Below are positions 28,916-39,895 of a stretch of 64,000 nucleotides of DNA, piece after piece. A program made the translations under genes and the position numbers. The stretch comes from Microglena sp. YARC (taxonomy: Eukaryota; Chlorophyta; Chlorophyceae; Chlamydomonadales; Chlamydomonadaceae), in NCBI GenBank assembly GCA_022414725.1, contig CM039463.1:38639123-38703122 (forward strand). The letters are read 5' to 3'. The notes under the pieces are model-generated. The model had not been told where the DNA came from. It made no database searches and saw only the letters and a program-made list of their open reading frames with translations. Every line of letters begins with the position of its first letter. Position 1 is the stretch's first letter.

Positions 28916-31535
28916 ACAGGCGGTACAGGTGATTCGAACAGGTGTGATTTTGCAAGGTAGTGTGTCCCATATCTTGATGCGCTGTGATGCTGTCCTGCTG
29001 CACCCCTACCCCTGCAATACACCGTTTTGGTGAGAGCAGGCTTAATCCATTCCCCTTGCCCTTCCTCATCATCCCCGATACAGACTGCCCAACAACCCAC
29101 CCCAACCTACTCAGACCATCCAACCACCCAAGAACAAGCAACTGCACACCCACGCCACCCATGACACCTCCACCTCCACCCACACCACCCACATCACCCA
29201 ACAGCAAATTTGACTTCAATCCATCTTCCTTATCCATGGGCATACTTTATCCATATGTTCTCGAAGGCAACCGCAGCTGTTGTATGAGGTACCATTTGTA
29301 GGGGGTTCCGGTTCCACATACATGTTATCAACAATGTGGGGGCACCCCGCCCTACCATGTCGTCACTTACTGACTTGTTTATTACATAATGTATGTTGCA
29401 TTCTCTTGTATTCATTCTTGTAACTCATGAATCTACCTTCATCCATGCCCGCCTTATTTGCAGGGCAAACAGTTTAAGTAGCCATGGGCCGGTATCCATC
29501 TCCAGCCGCAAAACGACACGCTTACTACAGAGGACTGGTGGAAGTGCATGGAGCCTGGAGTTCCTTATATAGATAAGCTAAGATAATAGCTCAGATTTAG
29601 ATAGCATGTAGGACATTTGCAAGGCCTACATAGGCTAGTTAGTACTGACTTGCAGTTCTTGGTTATTTCCCTGAAATTTGAACTGTTACATGCTTTAAAG
29701 CAATTTGGGGCTGATCACCATCTTCCAATTCCAAGTCCCCCCGTGCGATACCCACGGAAACCAGGGATCACACTTAGCGGATTATATATAATAGTTTAAA
29801 AACTTGTCCGGGTCCCTAACTTGTCCTTCGTACATATCCTTACCATCGATCATTTGTGTTATTTTCAAGCTTTTAGCTAGCGTAGCCTTACATATATATA
29901 TATATATGTATACTGAGGTGGGGTCCGTGGGCTAATTATAGCACAAGTGCCCTTGGGAATTGTTTCGTCCATTGTGATGCTTACATGTTTCGCCTCGAAT
30001 TTTTGACGACTATTCTGTTCCCAAACCTATGTATACGCACAAGTTTAAGTTGTTCAAATTCGAAATGTTAGCTCAAAACACCCTGAAATCAAATTGTCAA
30101 CCGTTAATTGTAGCTTTTGGGCCCAACCTGAGCTCCTTTTCGTGAATTGCGATGCTCATATGTGCTCTGGTGAGAATTTGTCCGGTATAAATAAGTCTTA
30201 TAATTCATCAAAAATATAGAATGTTCAATTTTTTGTGTTTTTCATAGAACCTGAAAATTTGGTTGGTGACACACGGACGGACGAACGAACTAACAGACAT
30301 TTTATTGGGGCTAATCCCTCTTCAAAAAATCTGGAGATTTGTTTCATTCGGGTACTAGGTTTAAGTACTTATTGCACAGTAACAATTCATATTACACTGT
30401 AACATCAGCATGAATCTCCTGAACCCTGTCCCACGCCCCCCTAAATAATATATTACCCACTAAACGAGGGGGCTAAACGACCTCGGTTACTTCAACTAAT
30501 TGTTTCAGAAACTTTTGAGCATTGAGAGTGGATATTAAAGAAAGGGAAGTGCAAGCTTATATCACACTGTTGGATCAGAACATATATTCATGTGCCGTCC
30601 TGGTTCACTTGACAGACTATACGGGTCCAGCTACAGGAACTGTTAGTAATTCAGCAGTAGCATAAGGAGCAGCTGATAGCTCCCGCCTGCCTTCTGAACA
30701 GGAGAATAAAGCTCTGGCGCCCTGCCCAATGCCCAAGCTAACATTTATGTCGACAATCGTGCTCACGGCAACTGTCATTACTCAGGATGGTGACTATTTT
30801 GTTAGGAGGTCGCCCCTGGATCTGGATTCTTGCAATATCCGAGTTTCACTTATATTTGGATGCAGCACAGTTGGCTTGCGCTGCTTTATTCAGAAGGCGT
30901 CTTCCCGACGGACTAATGGATGTCCAGGCCAGCTCTGGTTGTCCGAACAGGAGGATACAGCTCTGGTGCCCTGCTCAATGCCCAAGCTAACATTTGTGAT
31001 GATCAAAATACATGCTTGCTGCGATCTTGCTTGCTTGCAACAATATTGCCTATCTGTTTTTGAGGATTAGTTAGAAGACCCTTCCTGGATGTTGTGGAGC
31101 GGGCTCGTCTTGGCTCCTCAATGGCCACTTGATGGAAACAAACACGGAATGGAATGTTATCGTGCCCACGGCACCTGTCATTACTTAAGATGGTGACTCT
31201 TATGAGGAGCTCGCCCTTATTTCTGAATTCTTGTCTCGTGCGGGTTTCACTTAATTTGATTAATCACTGAATTTAATTGTCACTTTAGCACTAACTCAGG
31301 CCCAACGTTGGTACAACGATTGTTTGGGGTTCAGTTCATCAGTGCTTTCCTTTAAAGCCCATCCTGCCATGGTTAGGCAAGTCTCTTAAGCCTATTTGGT
31401 CTACCCCTGGAATGTAGCAACTTATACATGGTAGTTAATCCAGGATCATCAGTCTTATGATCGGCTGTTACTTAAAAGCCGCTTGTCGACTGCTTCTAAC
31501 ATACACCAATCGTATATGCTCAATAAGCTATTCAG
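28916..31535. other. AT-richer stretch without a gene
   Basis: It holds a TATATA run at 29894-29908. A diverged two-unit tandem duplication spans about 30670-31265; its units contain GCCC(A/T)GCCCAATGCCCAAGC-type and CACGGCA.CTGTCATTACT motifs. A copy of the dispersed family seen at the window start lies at about 31270-31440 (CGATTGTTTGGGGTTCAGTT, then CATCAGTGCTTT). The plus-strand frame 30729-31070 overlaps the repeat and does not look like a gene. Confidence 0.5.
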
Positions 31536-32009
31536 CTGTCATACTGAAGACCATCACATCATTAAGGTAGATGAAAGCAAACCTACCTAAATAAGGCCTT
31601 AAAACTCCATCCATGATACGTTGGCATGTTTTTGGGGCATTGCTTAACCGCATGGGCCTCACAAGCCACGCACGAGTATTATATATATATACCCATATAA
31701 TATCTAGTGCGGAATGCCGTCTTGTGGATTTCTTCCTCTTTCATATGGATTTGGTGAAAGGCTAATGCCAGGTCCGTGCTAGTGTAATACTTAGCACCAT
31801 GCATCATGTATAAAAACTCATCTTCAATCACGGGGGAGGGGGTAGCGGTCCTTCACTGTGATCTCATGAAGGGCTCCATACTAAATGCAAAAACTAAGGG
31901 AGCCATCTGGCTTGCGAGCAAACACGATGGGTGCACCAAATAAACTAATTGAGGACCTAATCCACCCATTCAACACAAACTCATATAATTCATGCCGGAG
32001 AGATTCTAA
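31536..32009 (-). pseudogene. Ty3/gypsy reverse transcriptase remnant
   Basis: On the minus strand the classic RT fingers-to-palm order is readable across two frames: LRHELYEFVLNGWIRSS, FGAPIVFARKPDGSL, EITVKDRYPLP, then (shifted) KYYTSTDLALAFHQI, KTAFRT, RPMRLSNAPKTCQRIMDGVL and FAFIYLNDVMVFS. There is an in-frame TAG after SFCI and a frameshift after YPLP. The polymerase motif reads YLND where the family has YLDD. It is a dead fragment, and no other domains of the element were found nearby. Confidence 0.85.
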
Positions 32010-33053
32010 AACTCGGTCAGCAGGCCGTTGGTGACATTTTCCATATGCATACTGGCAGGCTGTGTAGTATCTAAGGGGAAGCCATGTGCCGTTATCTGCA
32101 AGTCAGGCAAAAATTCTGGAAAACCAGAAACAAAGCCATGATAAAAAATCAAAGCAAAGTGAGTGCAGCTCCAAAAGTCGTAAGGGAATGTCTCGTTCCA
32201 GATATATATAACTGCACTTTAGTTGACGGGAATAATTCAGGGCGAATGGGTGGTGGACCAGGGCAGATCTTTAACCACCTGAACCACCGTAACCACCTCG
32301 ACCAGGACAGATCTTTAACCACCTTCAACACCACCTACCACCACCAACCAAAGGAAGAAGCAGGGCACACATTTAAACTGTCTCATCCGCTTATTATACT
32401 CCCTTTTCCGTGGCTTCTGCACGGGGGAATTTGGAAATGGAAGACGGTGAGCAGCGCGGAGTTGGCTGAACAACCATGTAACAATCCAATCCAATAGCCT
32501 CAATCGCGAATGAGCATTGTTTTTTGGGGGGGGCTCTGCATGGCAGCTTTATGTCAGCTCCATAAGCCAGACACTGGGCCAAGCCCATAGCTTTCTGCTG
32601 CGTTAAATGCTCGTCATGTCAGCTTTCGGACGCACCACCAAACTTTAAGCTTGAAACATGGACAGGGGGGACGGGGGGGGGGGGGGGGGACGGGGGGGGG
32701 GCGGGGGTGGGGGGCTGCCCTGACGTTGCTACGTGTTGCCCAAAAACGATTAAGCACATGTGCACTATAGAGTTTGGTGTAGTAGTGTTCAAACTACCCA
32801 TGTTTACTCCGCAGGCGGCAAGCAGTCTGCAGGCTGATAGACCATGTAACCAACCCAATCAACACTTTATGCTACCCATATTTACTCTGCCCGCAGACCG
32901 TGAGTAACCTGCAGGCTGATAGACCATGTAATAAAATTCAGACCAAACCACAATCAGGTTAGGCATATTTATAAATGTTCTGCAAGTCTACCATAGTCAG
33001 TGGCTCGATCAGATTTGTCGACAACACTCATATTTATTTACCGCCCCCTGCTG
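32010..33053. other. Non-coding stretch with short repeats
   Basis: A CCACCTCGACC-type tandem at 32270-32345. A copy of the GAAGACGGTGAGCAG...GAGTTGGCTGAA repeat lies at 32438-32485, and a partial MITE copy at about 32535-32630. G-rich runs occupy 32665-32720. A GCAGGCTGATAGACCATGTAA unit is duplicated at about 32829 and 32910. Confidence 0.55.
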
Positions 33054-33242
33054 CTTCTTTTGTGGGCTACGCGAAGCAGCTTCGGGGCAGCTACTCTCCC
33101 CCGTCCTTGGGTCAAACTTGAATCTAGCTGGTGCGCCTGAAAGCTGGGATGACAGGCATTCCAATGCAGCTTTAATATTTTGGGTTGACTCAGTCGCTGG
33201 CAAATGGAGCTGGGTGGAAGCTGCTACACGTAGCCCAAAAAT
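33054..33242. mobile_element. MITE, GGGCTACGCGAAGCAGC family
   Basis: The left end GGGCTACGCGAAGCAGCTTC and right end GGAAGCTGCTACACGTAGCC are inverted repeats. Related to 9281-9473. Confidence 0.75.
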
Positions 33243-33413
33243 GAAACAGCGTACCGCCCTATACCGCCCCACAATAAATCCAGGAGCGACATAAGGACAA
33301 CAGGCGTACTGCTGGCAGCAGCAGCAGCAGCAGCTTCTATGCAGCTCCCTGGGCCAGACACTGGACCAGCCACTGGGCTAATCCTACACAATATTTTACC
33401 AATCTATGCCCAT

Positions 33414-33610
33414 GGCTTTCCTTTTTAGCTACAAGCAGCAGCTTCCATGCAGCTCCCAAGGCTTGCTACCCAACCAAACCTAAGGCAATGCAGTGCATTT
33501 GGAAGCTGACAGAATCGCCTTTCCAGAACTGTTAAAATCTTGGGGCTTAGTCCAGTAGCTGGCTCAGGGAGCTGCCTGGAAGCTGCGGCACGTAGCGGAA
33601 AATAAAAGCT
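33414..33610. mobile_element. MITE, AGCAGCAGCTTC family
   Basis: The left end is CTTTTTAGCTACAAGCAGCA. The right end is the complementary TGCGGCACGTAGCGGAAAAT, then AAAAGCT. The interior resembles 8800-8935 (CTAAGGCAATGCAGTGCA...GGAAGCTGACAGAATC). A shorter neighbour lies at about 33320-33385. Confidence 0.78.
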
Positions 33611-33689
33611 ATGCACTAAGCTCTCCTCCTTCCCCTGGACACTTCTTTAAGCTGTCTAATCAGTGTATTGTTCTCCCTGGTTTACGTTG

Positions 33690-33870
33690 GCATAGTACGG
33701 GGGGGCTTGGAATTTGAAGACAGTGAGCAGTCCAGAGTTGGCTGAAAAGCCATGTCACAAGGGAAGCTATGTTTTGTTTATTCTCACTGGGTTACGTGGG
33801 CATAGCACGGGGGGACTTGGAATTTGAAGACAGTGAGCAGTCCAGAGTTGGCTGAAAAGCCATGTAACCC
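33690..33870. repeat. Tandem duplication, about 105-bp unit
   Basis: The unit with GGCATAG.ACGGGGGG and GGAATTTGAAGACAGTGAGC is present twice (about 33691 and 33790). A related third copy lies at 32420-32480. Confidence 0.8.
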
Positions 33871-34293
33871 ACCCACCCACCCACCCACCCACAGATTCCA
33901 AGCCTACGTGGGAGCTTTCCTTCACTGCACTGAGCACCTCCCCCCCTCAGCCAACGAGAGCAACCTGCCCACGCCACCTGACCCCACTCACCCACCCACA
34001 GGCTGAAAAGCCATATCACCACAGAAGCTACGTTTTGTTAATCTCCGTTAGATTTTTGCCTCAAAGGGTGGGTCTCGCTGCTCCGGTCCTAGACTGGAAG
34101 GATAACATGTGATGTGGCGGAGCATGGCATGACTGCCGAAGATGGTTAGAACTCTCATCCTTTGTTTATCTCCCTCACAAGCCTGAGGCCTCACTCCCTT
34201 ACGGGCAGAGCCCGTAGGAGTAAGTACGGTCTCTAAAGAACCCCTCTACAGGACTCGCAGGCCCGCAGGCCAGATGCCTCCGTCGCAAGCCAG

Positions 34294-34373
34294 ATGTAGC
34301 AGGATAGCCTGCTACTAGTTTAAAAAGACAGACTCAAGATGTCAAGTTAGACTAGCAGCAGGCTATCCTGCTA
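34294..34373. mobile_element. Short MITE with 18-bp terminal inverted repeats
   Basis: TGTAGCAGGATAGCCTGCT at the left and AGCAGGCTATCCTGCTACA at the right enclose about 42 bp. No coding capacity. Confidence 0.8.
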
Positions 34374-34429
34374 CACCAGAGGCTTCACTCAAGGTCTCTT
34401 GACCATGGAGCCCATGGGAGATGTTCCAA

Positions 34430-34570
34430 TGGGCCTGCAAGGGTCAGTAGTGAAAGGGTAAGTAGTGTAAGGTTAAGTAGTGAAAGCTTAATAGTGTAGC
34501 GGTAAGGAGTGTAAGGGTTTGGAGTGTAAGGGTTTGGAGTGTAAGGGTAAGGAGTGTAAGGGTAAGGAGT
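34430..34570. repeat. Degenerate GTAAGGAGTGTAAGG tandem repeat
   Basis: About nine imperfect copies of a 14- to 16-bp unit. Confidence 0.8.
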
Positions 34571-34959
34571 GAAATGTTGAATATACTATCACAAGGACTG
34601 CCTCAGGAGATGGCAGGCAACAATCTCATTTAATTCTTATTTATTACTATGTGTCTGAAGCCAGCAAGGGTGAGTAGTAACAGGTACAATATATTGTTCA
34701 CAACCCTAGAGAGATAATTCCCAGGCCTGTGGTACCGGCTTTCCGGTAATTGGCGGAGCCCTCCCTTCTGGGGGGCTAAAGCCCCCAGGGTCAACCTATT
34801 GCCTGTTTGACTGTTTGTCGGCAACAAACCCTGGCCCTAAAAATGTCGCAAACCCTGGCTTTGGTCTCCTGCACTCGATCCGGTGCCACCTGTCGCTCCG
34901 GTTGCCAGCACTCTCTGCCAATTTCCGCGTCGCTTGCGACGCGCCTAAGACCTTTTCAT

Positions 34960-35680
34960 ATGACACTTGCTAGACAAACACACACACGCTGACACATACT
35001 TACATACACACACAGGCACAAACACATATTACATGACACTTGCTAGGCAAACACACAAACGCGCTCACACACACAGACACACACAGGCACAAACACATAT
35101 TACATGACACTTGATAGACAAACACACACACGCTTAGACACACACATACACACACAGGCACAAACACATACTACATGACACTTGCTAGACAAACACACAC
35201 GCTCATACACACAGACACACCCACACACACCCACACAGGCACAAACACATACTACATGACACTTGCTTGAAAAACCATACACGCTCATACACACTCGCAG
35301 ACACACACACAGCCACAAACACATATTACATGAAACTTGCTTGACACCCCCCCCCACACACACACACATACATACACACACATACACACACAGGCACAAA
35401 CACATATTACATGACACTTGCTCGACAAACACACACACACACGCTCACACACACTCAGACACACACACAGGCACAAACACATATTACATGACACTTGCTA
35501 GACAAACACACAAACACGCTCACACACACTCACAGACACACACATACACACACAGGCACACACATACACACACAGGCACAAACACATATTACATGACACT
35601 TGCTAGACAAACACACACACTCACAGAAACACACACATACACACACAGGCACAAAGACATATTAAATGACACTTGCTAGA
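34960..35680. repeat. CA-rich minisatellite with ATTACATGACACTTGCT core
   Basis: Eight or more units of variable length (about 70-100 bp). Each combines CACACA runs with a conserved ATATTACATGACACTTGCTA segment. Thr-His frames on the plus strand and Cys-Val frames on the minus strand are artefacts. Confidence 0.9.
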
Positions 35681-35906
35681 CTTCCTAAAGCTGATGATGA
35701 CATTAGACATCCAATGATGATGATTATTACATTTTCCCTGGTGCCTTACTGGACTCAAAATGTGCCCTCGGTTTGACGGAGTCCAGGGGGACTTCCATCG
35801 GTGGACCCCTCAACCTCACGCCTTGTAATAAGGCGTACTATTCATGTATTTATTTAGACATCGAGCAACCCCAGGGGGGGCTGCTGGGGATTTATTGATG
35901 TATTTG

Positions 35907-35914
35907 TCATGAAG
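35907..35914. repeat. 8-bp direct repeat TCATGAAG, left
   Basis: TCATGAAG directly precedes the YR retrotransposon. The same 8 bp directly follow the hAT-like MITE at 42605-42612. Confidence 0.85.
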
Positions 35915-36156
35915 GCCGCATTTCCCACACAGTAGTGGGTGAAATGGAGTATTCAGCCGCGCGACGTAAGATTCCGCAGGACGCATTCATATTTCAAATA
36001 CCCGTAAACCCCCGGGCAAAACCAGGAGTAACCACCGCCAGTGTTTTCCCAGCAGTACTGTCCTGCCCGGTATAAAATCAAGTGCACAGTCACTGGGGGC
36101 ACTAAATTCTTGGTGCCCCAAGCTGCTGAGCCTTGATCTGAACCAAATTTCGAGTT
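35915..36156 (+). repeat. Split direct repeat A1
   Basis: 242 bp, nearly identical to A2 at 41677-41918. It opens with a small hairpin (CATTTCCCACACAGTAGTGGGTGAAATG) and contains a TATA box. Confidence 0.93.
36071..36077 (+). promoter_or_regulatory. TATA box of the YR retrotransposon
   Basis: TATAAAA lies 95 bp upstream of the Gag ATG (36166) inside A1. The same motif sits in A2 at 41833-41839. Spacing to the ATG allows a start site near 36100 and a short leader. Promoter function is inferred. Confidence 0.65.
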
Positions 36157-36165
36157 TCGAATACC

Positions 36166-36499
36166 ATGGCCCGCACCAAGAAGACCGCGCGCATGGAGAC
36201 CGGCGGCAGGAAGCCCGCCCCACCCAAGAAGACCAACGCGCCTCCTACCAAGACCTCCAAGAAGGCCAAGATCGCTCCAGCCAAGGCCTTCCCAGCCAAG
36301 ACCGCCCCAGCCAAGACCAAGGGCTCCTCCAAGCCTCAAGGGTCCCAGCCGGGAGACTCCCTCCCCTCCAGATCTGTGACATCTGGATCCAAGCGCCCAC
36401 GCGAGGAGGACGCCTCCTCGGTCAACTCCGAACTGTTGGTGGAGGCCAACGGGATCATCAAGGACTTGCAAGCGTCCATCAAGGAGAAGGAGAGGAATG
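36166..36499 (+). CDS. YR element ORF1 exon 1: histone H3 tail mimic and basic disordered region
   Basis: The start ATG has a strong context (ACCATGG) just after A1. The protein begins MARTKKTARMETGGRKPAP. Counting after the Met, residues 1-4 (ARTK), 6-8 (TAR) and 11-13 (TGG) equal histone H3. K4, R2, R8 and T11 are kept, while Q5, K9, S10 and K14 are replaced. A Lys/Pro/Ala-rich stretch (about 15-55) resembles a linker-histone tail. SKRPREED (75-82) is a likely nuclear signal, and a helix with coiled-coil-like spacing occupies 86-110. No histone fold follows. The exon ends AAT G|GTGAGAGT. The codons are GC-rich, unlike pol. This is an unusual N-terminus for a retrotransposon Gag. Confidence 0.85.
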
Positions 36500-36765
36500 G
36501 TGAGAGTATTGCTTGCCCGTCTTCTTCCCTCTCTCCCCCCCCCCCTTTTGCACCGCGGACCGTAGTCGACCTTCGCGTTCTCCTTTTGCCTTCCTTTTCT
36601 GCTCAGTGCCTTTGCACAGCAGCCCTGTTAGCCCTGTAGGTTGCGTCGCCCTGCCCGTGCTAGCATTATCCCCCTACAGAACCCACCCGTGTTCATAGCC
36701 TTTTTCCAGATCTTTAACCAAGCCCCACCCCCCCCACCCCCACCCCCCCCTACCTGTCCGTTCAG
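36500..36765 (+). other. Probable intron in ORF1
   Basis: GTGAGAGT donor at 36500 and pyrimidine-rich CCTGTCCGTTCAG acceptor ending at 36765 (266 bp). Joining in phase 1 gives an open frame on both sides. Without splicing, the frame runs into a Pro/Leu-rich tail and stops at 36639. Confidence 0.65.
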
Positions 36766-37786
36766 ATCCCCACGTCGAAATCCTACCCGATGTTCCCGCG
36801 AACCGAAAGACGAACGCACACGGACCTTCGAAAAAAGATCGCACTCAAAAGCACCGCAATCCCAACCCATCGAAAGATGAGTGGGCAGCGCCAGGCTTAG
36901 TAGTCGACCTATCGAAAGTTCCGGATCAGGCCCTCGTTGACCTGCACGATCGACTTGCTAGCCCCAGGGCTCTCAAGAAACTCCGAGTTGAACGGCCTGA
37001 ACTTTACCAAACTATCGAAGCGGCTCTGGGTATCAAGGATCTGGGATGCGATCTCACCAGACCTACATGAAATGTGGTCAGGCGTTATCGGAGTTCCATG
37101 CAAAATCCCCAGACCTACCAGATGCCAGCCGATTTCCTGGATAAACTCATGGCCTTGAACTCACCATCGACAGCTCAGTGCAAGGTCAAGACGAAAGTCT
37201 CGGCCCTTGTCCAAGAGTGCGCCGATGGGGAGGGCAAACGGACGAGATCGTGTGGAATACCCTGGGTTTGTTCGCGTTCGATACCCCCAGGAACCTTATC
37301 AAGTCCATGCAGGACACGATTTGGACCCTGAGCACCTTGTACACCGCGGCACAGGCAGCAGGCAATTTCAAAACCTGCTTCTATGCTTTCTGGGCGTACA
37401 AGGCTGCCCGCGACCTCTATGAGGACCAGTGGAGTGCCCTGACCAAAGCCCTCGGGATTGAGAAGGCGCACGAGCTGTTGATCGAAAGAATGAAACCTTT
37501 CGGTGAAATTTCTAACGATCAGTGGGACAAGCTAGTAAGCTTGGCTAAGGGGGGTAAGTTCGAGGATGCATGCATCGCCCTCGCCCCGCAAATCAGACGT
37601 TCCCTGGATTACCAGAAGGAACAGGCTGAAGCGAAGGACGGAAGGCCGGTGCGCTGCAGCCACTGTGGCATTGAAGGCCACTCGGCTGAGCAATGCTACA
37701 AAGGCAAGAACAAGAGGCAGAGGAAATCGCCAAAGGGGATGACAAGAAGTGAGCCTTCTAACAAGGCCCTCCCTGCTTCATTGTAG
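36766..37786 (+). pseudogene. YR element Gag body with CCHC knuckle, interrupted
   Basis: After splicing, the frame encodes DLHDRLASPRALKKLRVERP and LYQTIEAALG, then meets TGA at 37068-37070. The same frame goes on with TYQMPADFLDKLMALNS and SALVQECADGEG until a one-base shift in a G-rich run at about 37225. The rest is open to 37786: EIVWNTLGLFAFDTPRNLI, a helical segment, and the zinc knuckle CSHCGIEGHSAEQC (C-x2-C-x4-H-x4-C). The knuckle is followed by the basic KNKRQRKSPKG. This looks like a DIRS-type Gag that binds the RNA genome. Whether the stop and shift are real or sequencing errors is unclear. Confidence 0.75.
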
Positions 37787-37799
37787 GTGAGAAGGGGGA

Positions 37800-38780
37800 G
37801 TGTGGGAATCTGGTAGATGAGATGTACCAACCCCATGACTTGGAAGACAGGGAAAAGTGGTTCAACTCGTCTGGGATCAAGCTGAATGCTGAGAGATGGA
37901 TATTCTGGGCGGATAAATTAGGAGTCCCCTGTCCTTTAGCAGCCTTAGGCCCTGTTTCTTGGGAATGGAAGACCACCCCTCCAGCCCCCATAGAGGTGAA
38001 CAACCACACCAGTGCTTTGCTCAACCTCCCCCCCTTGTCTCTGAGTTAGATAAGGCTGAGAAGCTAGGCTTGATAGAGTTCTTGCAGGCAGATCAGGACC
38101 AGGCAGACTTTGTTAGCTGCATCAACCCGTTTGGGGTTAGGATCAAGCCTAATGGCAAGGCTAGAATTCTAGTAGATCCCACCATCACTGGGGTAAATGG
38201 TTGTATGAACAAGCTACCTTGCTCACTCACCACCCCTGAAACATTCATGAAGACGCTCACCACAACAGATATGTTGGGTAAAAGAGATCTGACGAATGGA
38301 TTCTATCATGTTTCCCTGCATCCTTCAGCTAGGAGGTACATGGGATTCAGACACCCTGTGACAGGTAAAATTGGTAGATGGATAGCTCTCCCTCAAGGCA
38401 CAGCCCAGAGCCCCATTTTTTCTGTGAGTTGACCGACTTCTCCAAGTTGATTTTCAACCACAGTTTCAATGAGCATGGTGTCAAGGCCACCTGTGATGTC
38501 TATGTGGATGATTACCCCATCAGGGCTGATACACACGTAGACATGCAGAGGGCCTTCGAGATCATGGACAGAGAAGCTGAACTGCTAGGACTAGAGTTCA
38601 ATCCCTCTAAAGATGAAGGTGCCACCCAACCCACAACCAGACTGGAAGTGCTAGGGCTACTGCTAGATGCACCTCTCTTGAAAATGGACCTCCCGGCCCA
38701 CAAGAAGCAACTGTACAGAGCAGAAGTCCTTAAGACACTACAGTCAAGGAAGGAGGGAGGCATCCTCAGAAGGAAAGAAC
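37800..38780 (+). pseudogene. YR element reverse transcriptase (DIRS type), frame-broken
   Basis: The leader HDLEDREKWFNSSGIKLNAE runs to about 38030, where a poly-C run shifts frame into ELDKAEKLGLIEFL. RT motifs follow: CINPFGVRIKPNGKARILVD, TTDMLGKRDLTNGFYHVSL with the first catalytic Asp, GRWIALPQGTAQSP, a shift in a T-run at about 38405, then CDVYVDDYPI with YVDD at 38501-38512. The GFYHVSLHPSARRYMGF and LPQGTAQSP segments are typical of DIRS/PAT RTs rather than LTR elements. The thumb region ends near RRKELEM with another one-base shift at about 38785. Confidence 0.88.
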
Positions 38781-39856
38781 TTGAAATGCCTAGTGGGGAA
38801 GCTAGTCTGGGCGTCTAAGGTGACACCTTGGGGATACTTGCACATCCAACACCTGTTTGATGCCTTATATCCTGTCACCACCAACCATACCACTCACAAA
38901 CCAAAGGCTGTAATCCCTTGGACACAGGGCACACTAAGTGACCTGGAGTTTTGGGACAGGGCTCTGGAGATGGAGTGGCACGAGTCGGTAGGGGTACATG
39001 AAAGCATGTTGGCCAGAAAGGATGTACACGTGGACAGTAAAGCCTTCAAGGTCCACATGTACACAGATGCCAGCAAGGTATTCGGTGCAGGTGGAACTTT
39101 GGGCGATGACACATACTCCTATCCCTGGCCAGAAAACAGGCAACATGTGCATATAGGCATCCTAGAATCGAAGCATGCATGATTTGCTTACAGCACTGGG
39201 CACATGAACTGGCAGGAACGTCAGTACTTTGCTACATGGACAATGTCCAAGCTGTTTCAGCTGTGAATAAGGGGGGTTCTAGGATACCAGGCATCAGGGA
39301 TGCTCTGGCACAGATGGCACTCACAGGCCTTAAGTATGGGTTCACTGTCAAAGCCAAGCATGTTAAGGGAGAGTTAAACCCTGCAGACGCCCCCAGCAGG
39401 GGAAAAGCATGCAGCACCAACAACCATTACGTGTTCAAATTTTTTGACAGGCATAACAACCCCCCAGCCACCATTGACTGCTTTGCTGCAGCAGATGGGT
39501 ACAACAAGCATGACCGGTGCACAAAATGGTTCTCCATCCAACGCCCACTTGTATCACACTGGGAATCACTTTCTGGCCAAGTGTCTTGGGCCAACATCCC
39601 ATTCTCTGCATTAGGAACAACTCTGGATCTCCTGTATGCGGCTTGGGTAGCCTCACCCTCTGACACAATTTGCACAGCACTGGTGCCTAAATGGCCAGAT
39701 GCTATTTGGTTTAGGAAGTACCTTAGGGACAAGAACCCCAAGTTTAGGGTACTAGCAACTTACCCTGAGGGCGCCAGGATTTTCCTTGACCCCAGTTCAG
39801 GAAAAACCACAGGCCCAATTCCACACACCATGCTTGTGATCAGGTCTGCTCAGTAA
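38781..39856 (+). CDS. YR element RNase H and downstream DIRS domain
   Basis: Two overlapping frames, 38781-39182 and 39179-39856, join at about 39175 (LESKHA / MICLQHW) across one missing base. RNase H carries YTDASKVFGAGG (Asp), LESKHAM (Glu), YMDNVQAV (Asp) and the DIRS-typical GELNPADAPSRG. After it comes ATIDCFAAADGYNKHDRC, SLSGQVSWANIPFS and WPDAIWFRKYL, the C-terminal domain found after RNase H in DIRS and PAT elements (sometimes called methyltransferase-like). The frame stops at TAA 39854-39856, and the same frame resumes in the PHD-like finger. Confidence 0.85.
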
Positions 39857-39895
39857 CTTACCCCCCCTTTCTTCTTCCTCCCAACCCCCATAGGA

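Noticed and set aside
30729..31070. A 113-codon plus-strand gene
   Set aside because: It overlaps a diverged tandem duplication and the second copy does not keep the frame. It has no motif.
35100..35679. Thr-His and Cys-Val rich proteins
   Set aside because: These are frames through the CA-rich minisatellite.
36166..36499. A true histone H3 gene
   Set aside because: Only the first ~13 residues match. The alpha-N helix and histone fold are missing, and the ORF leads into a retrotransposon Gag.
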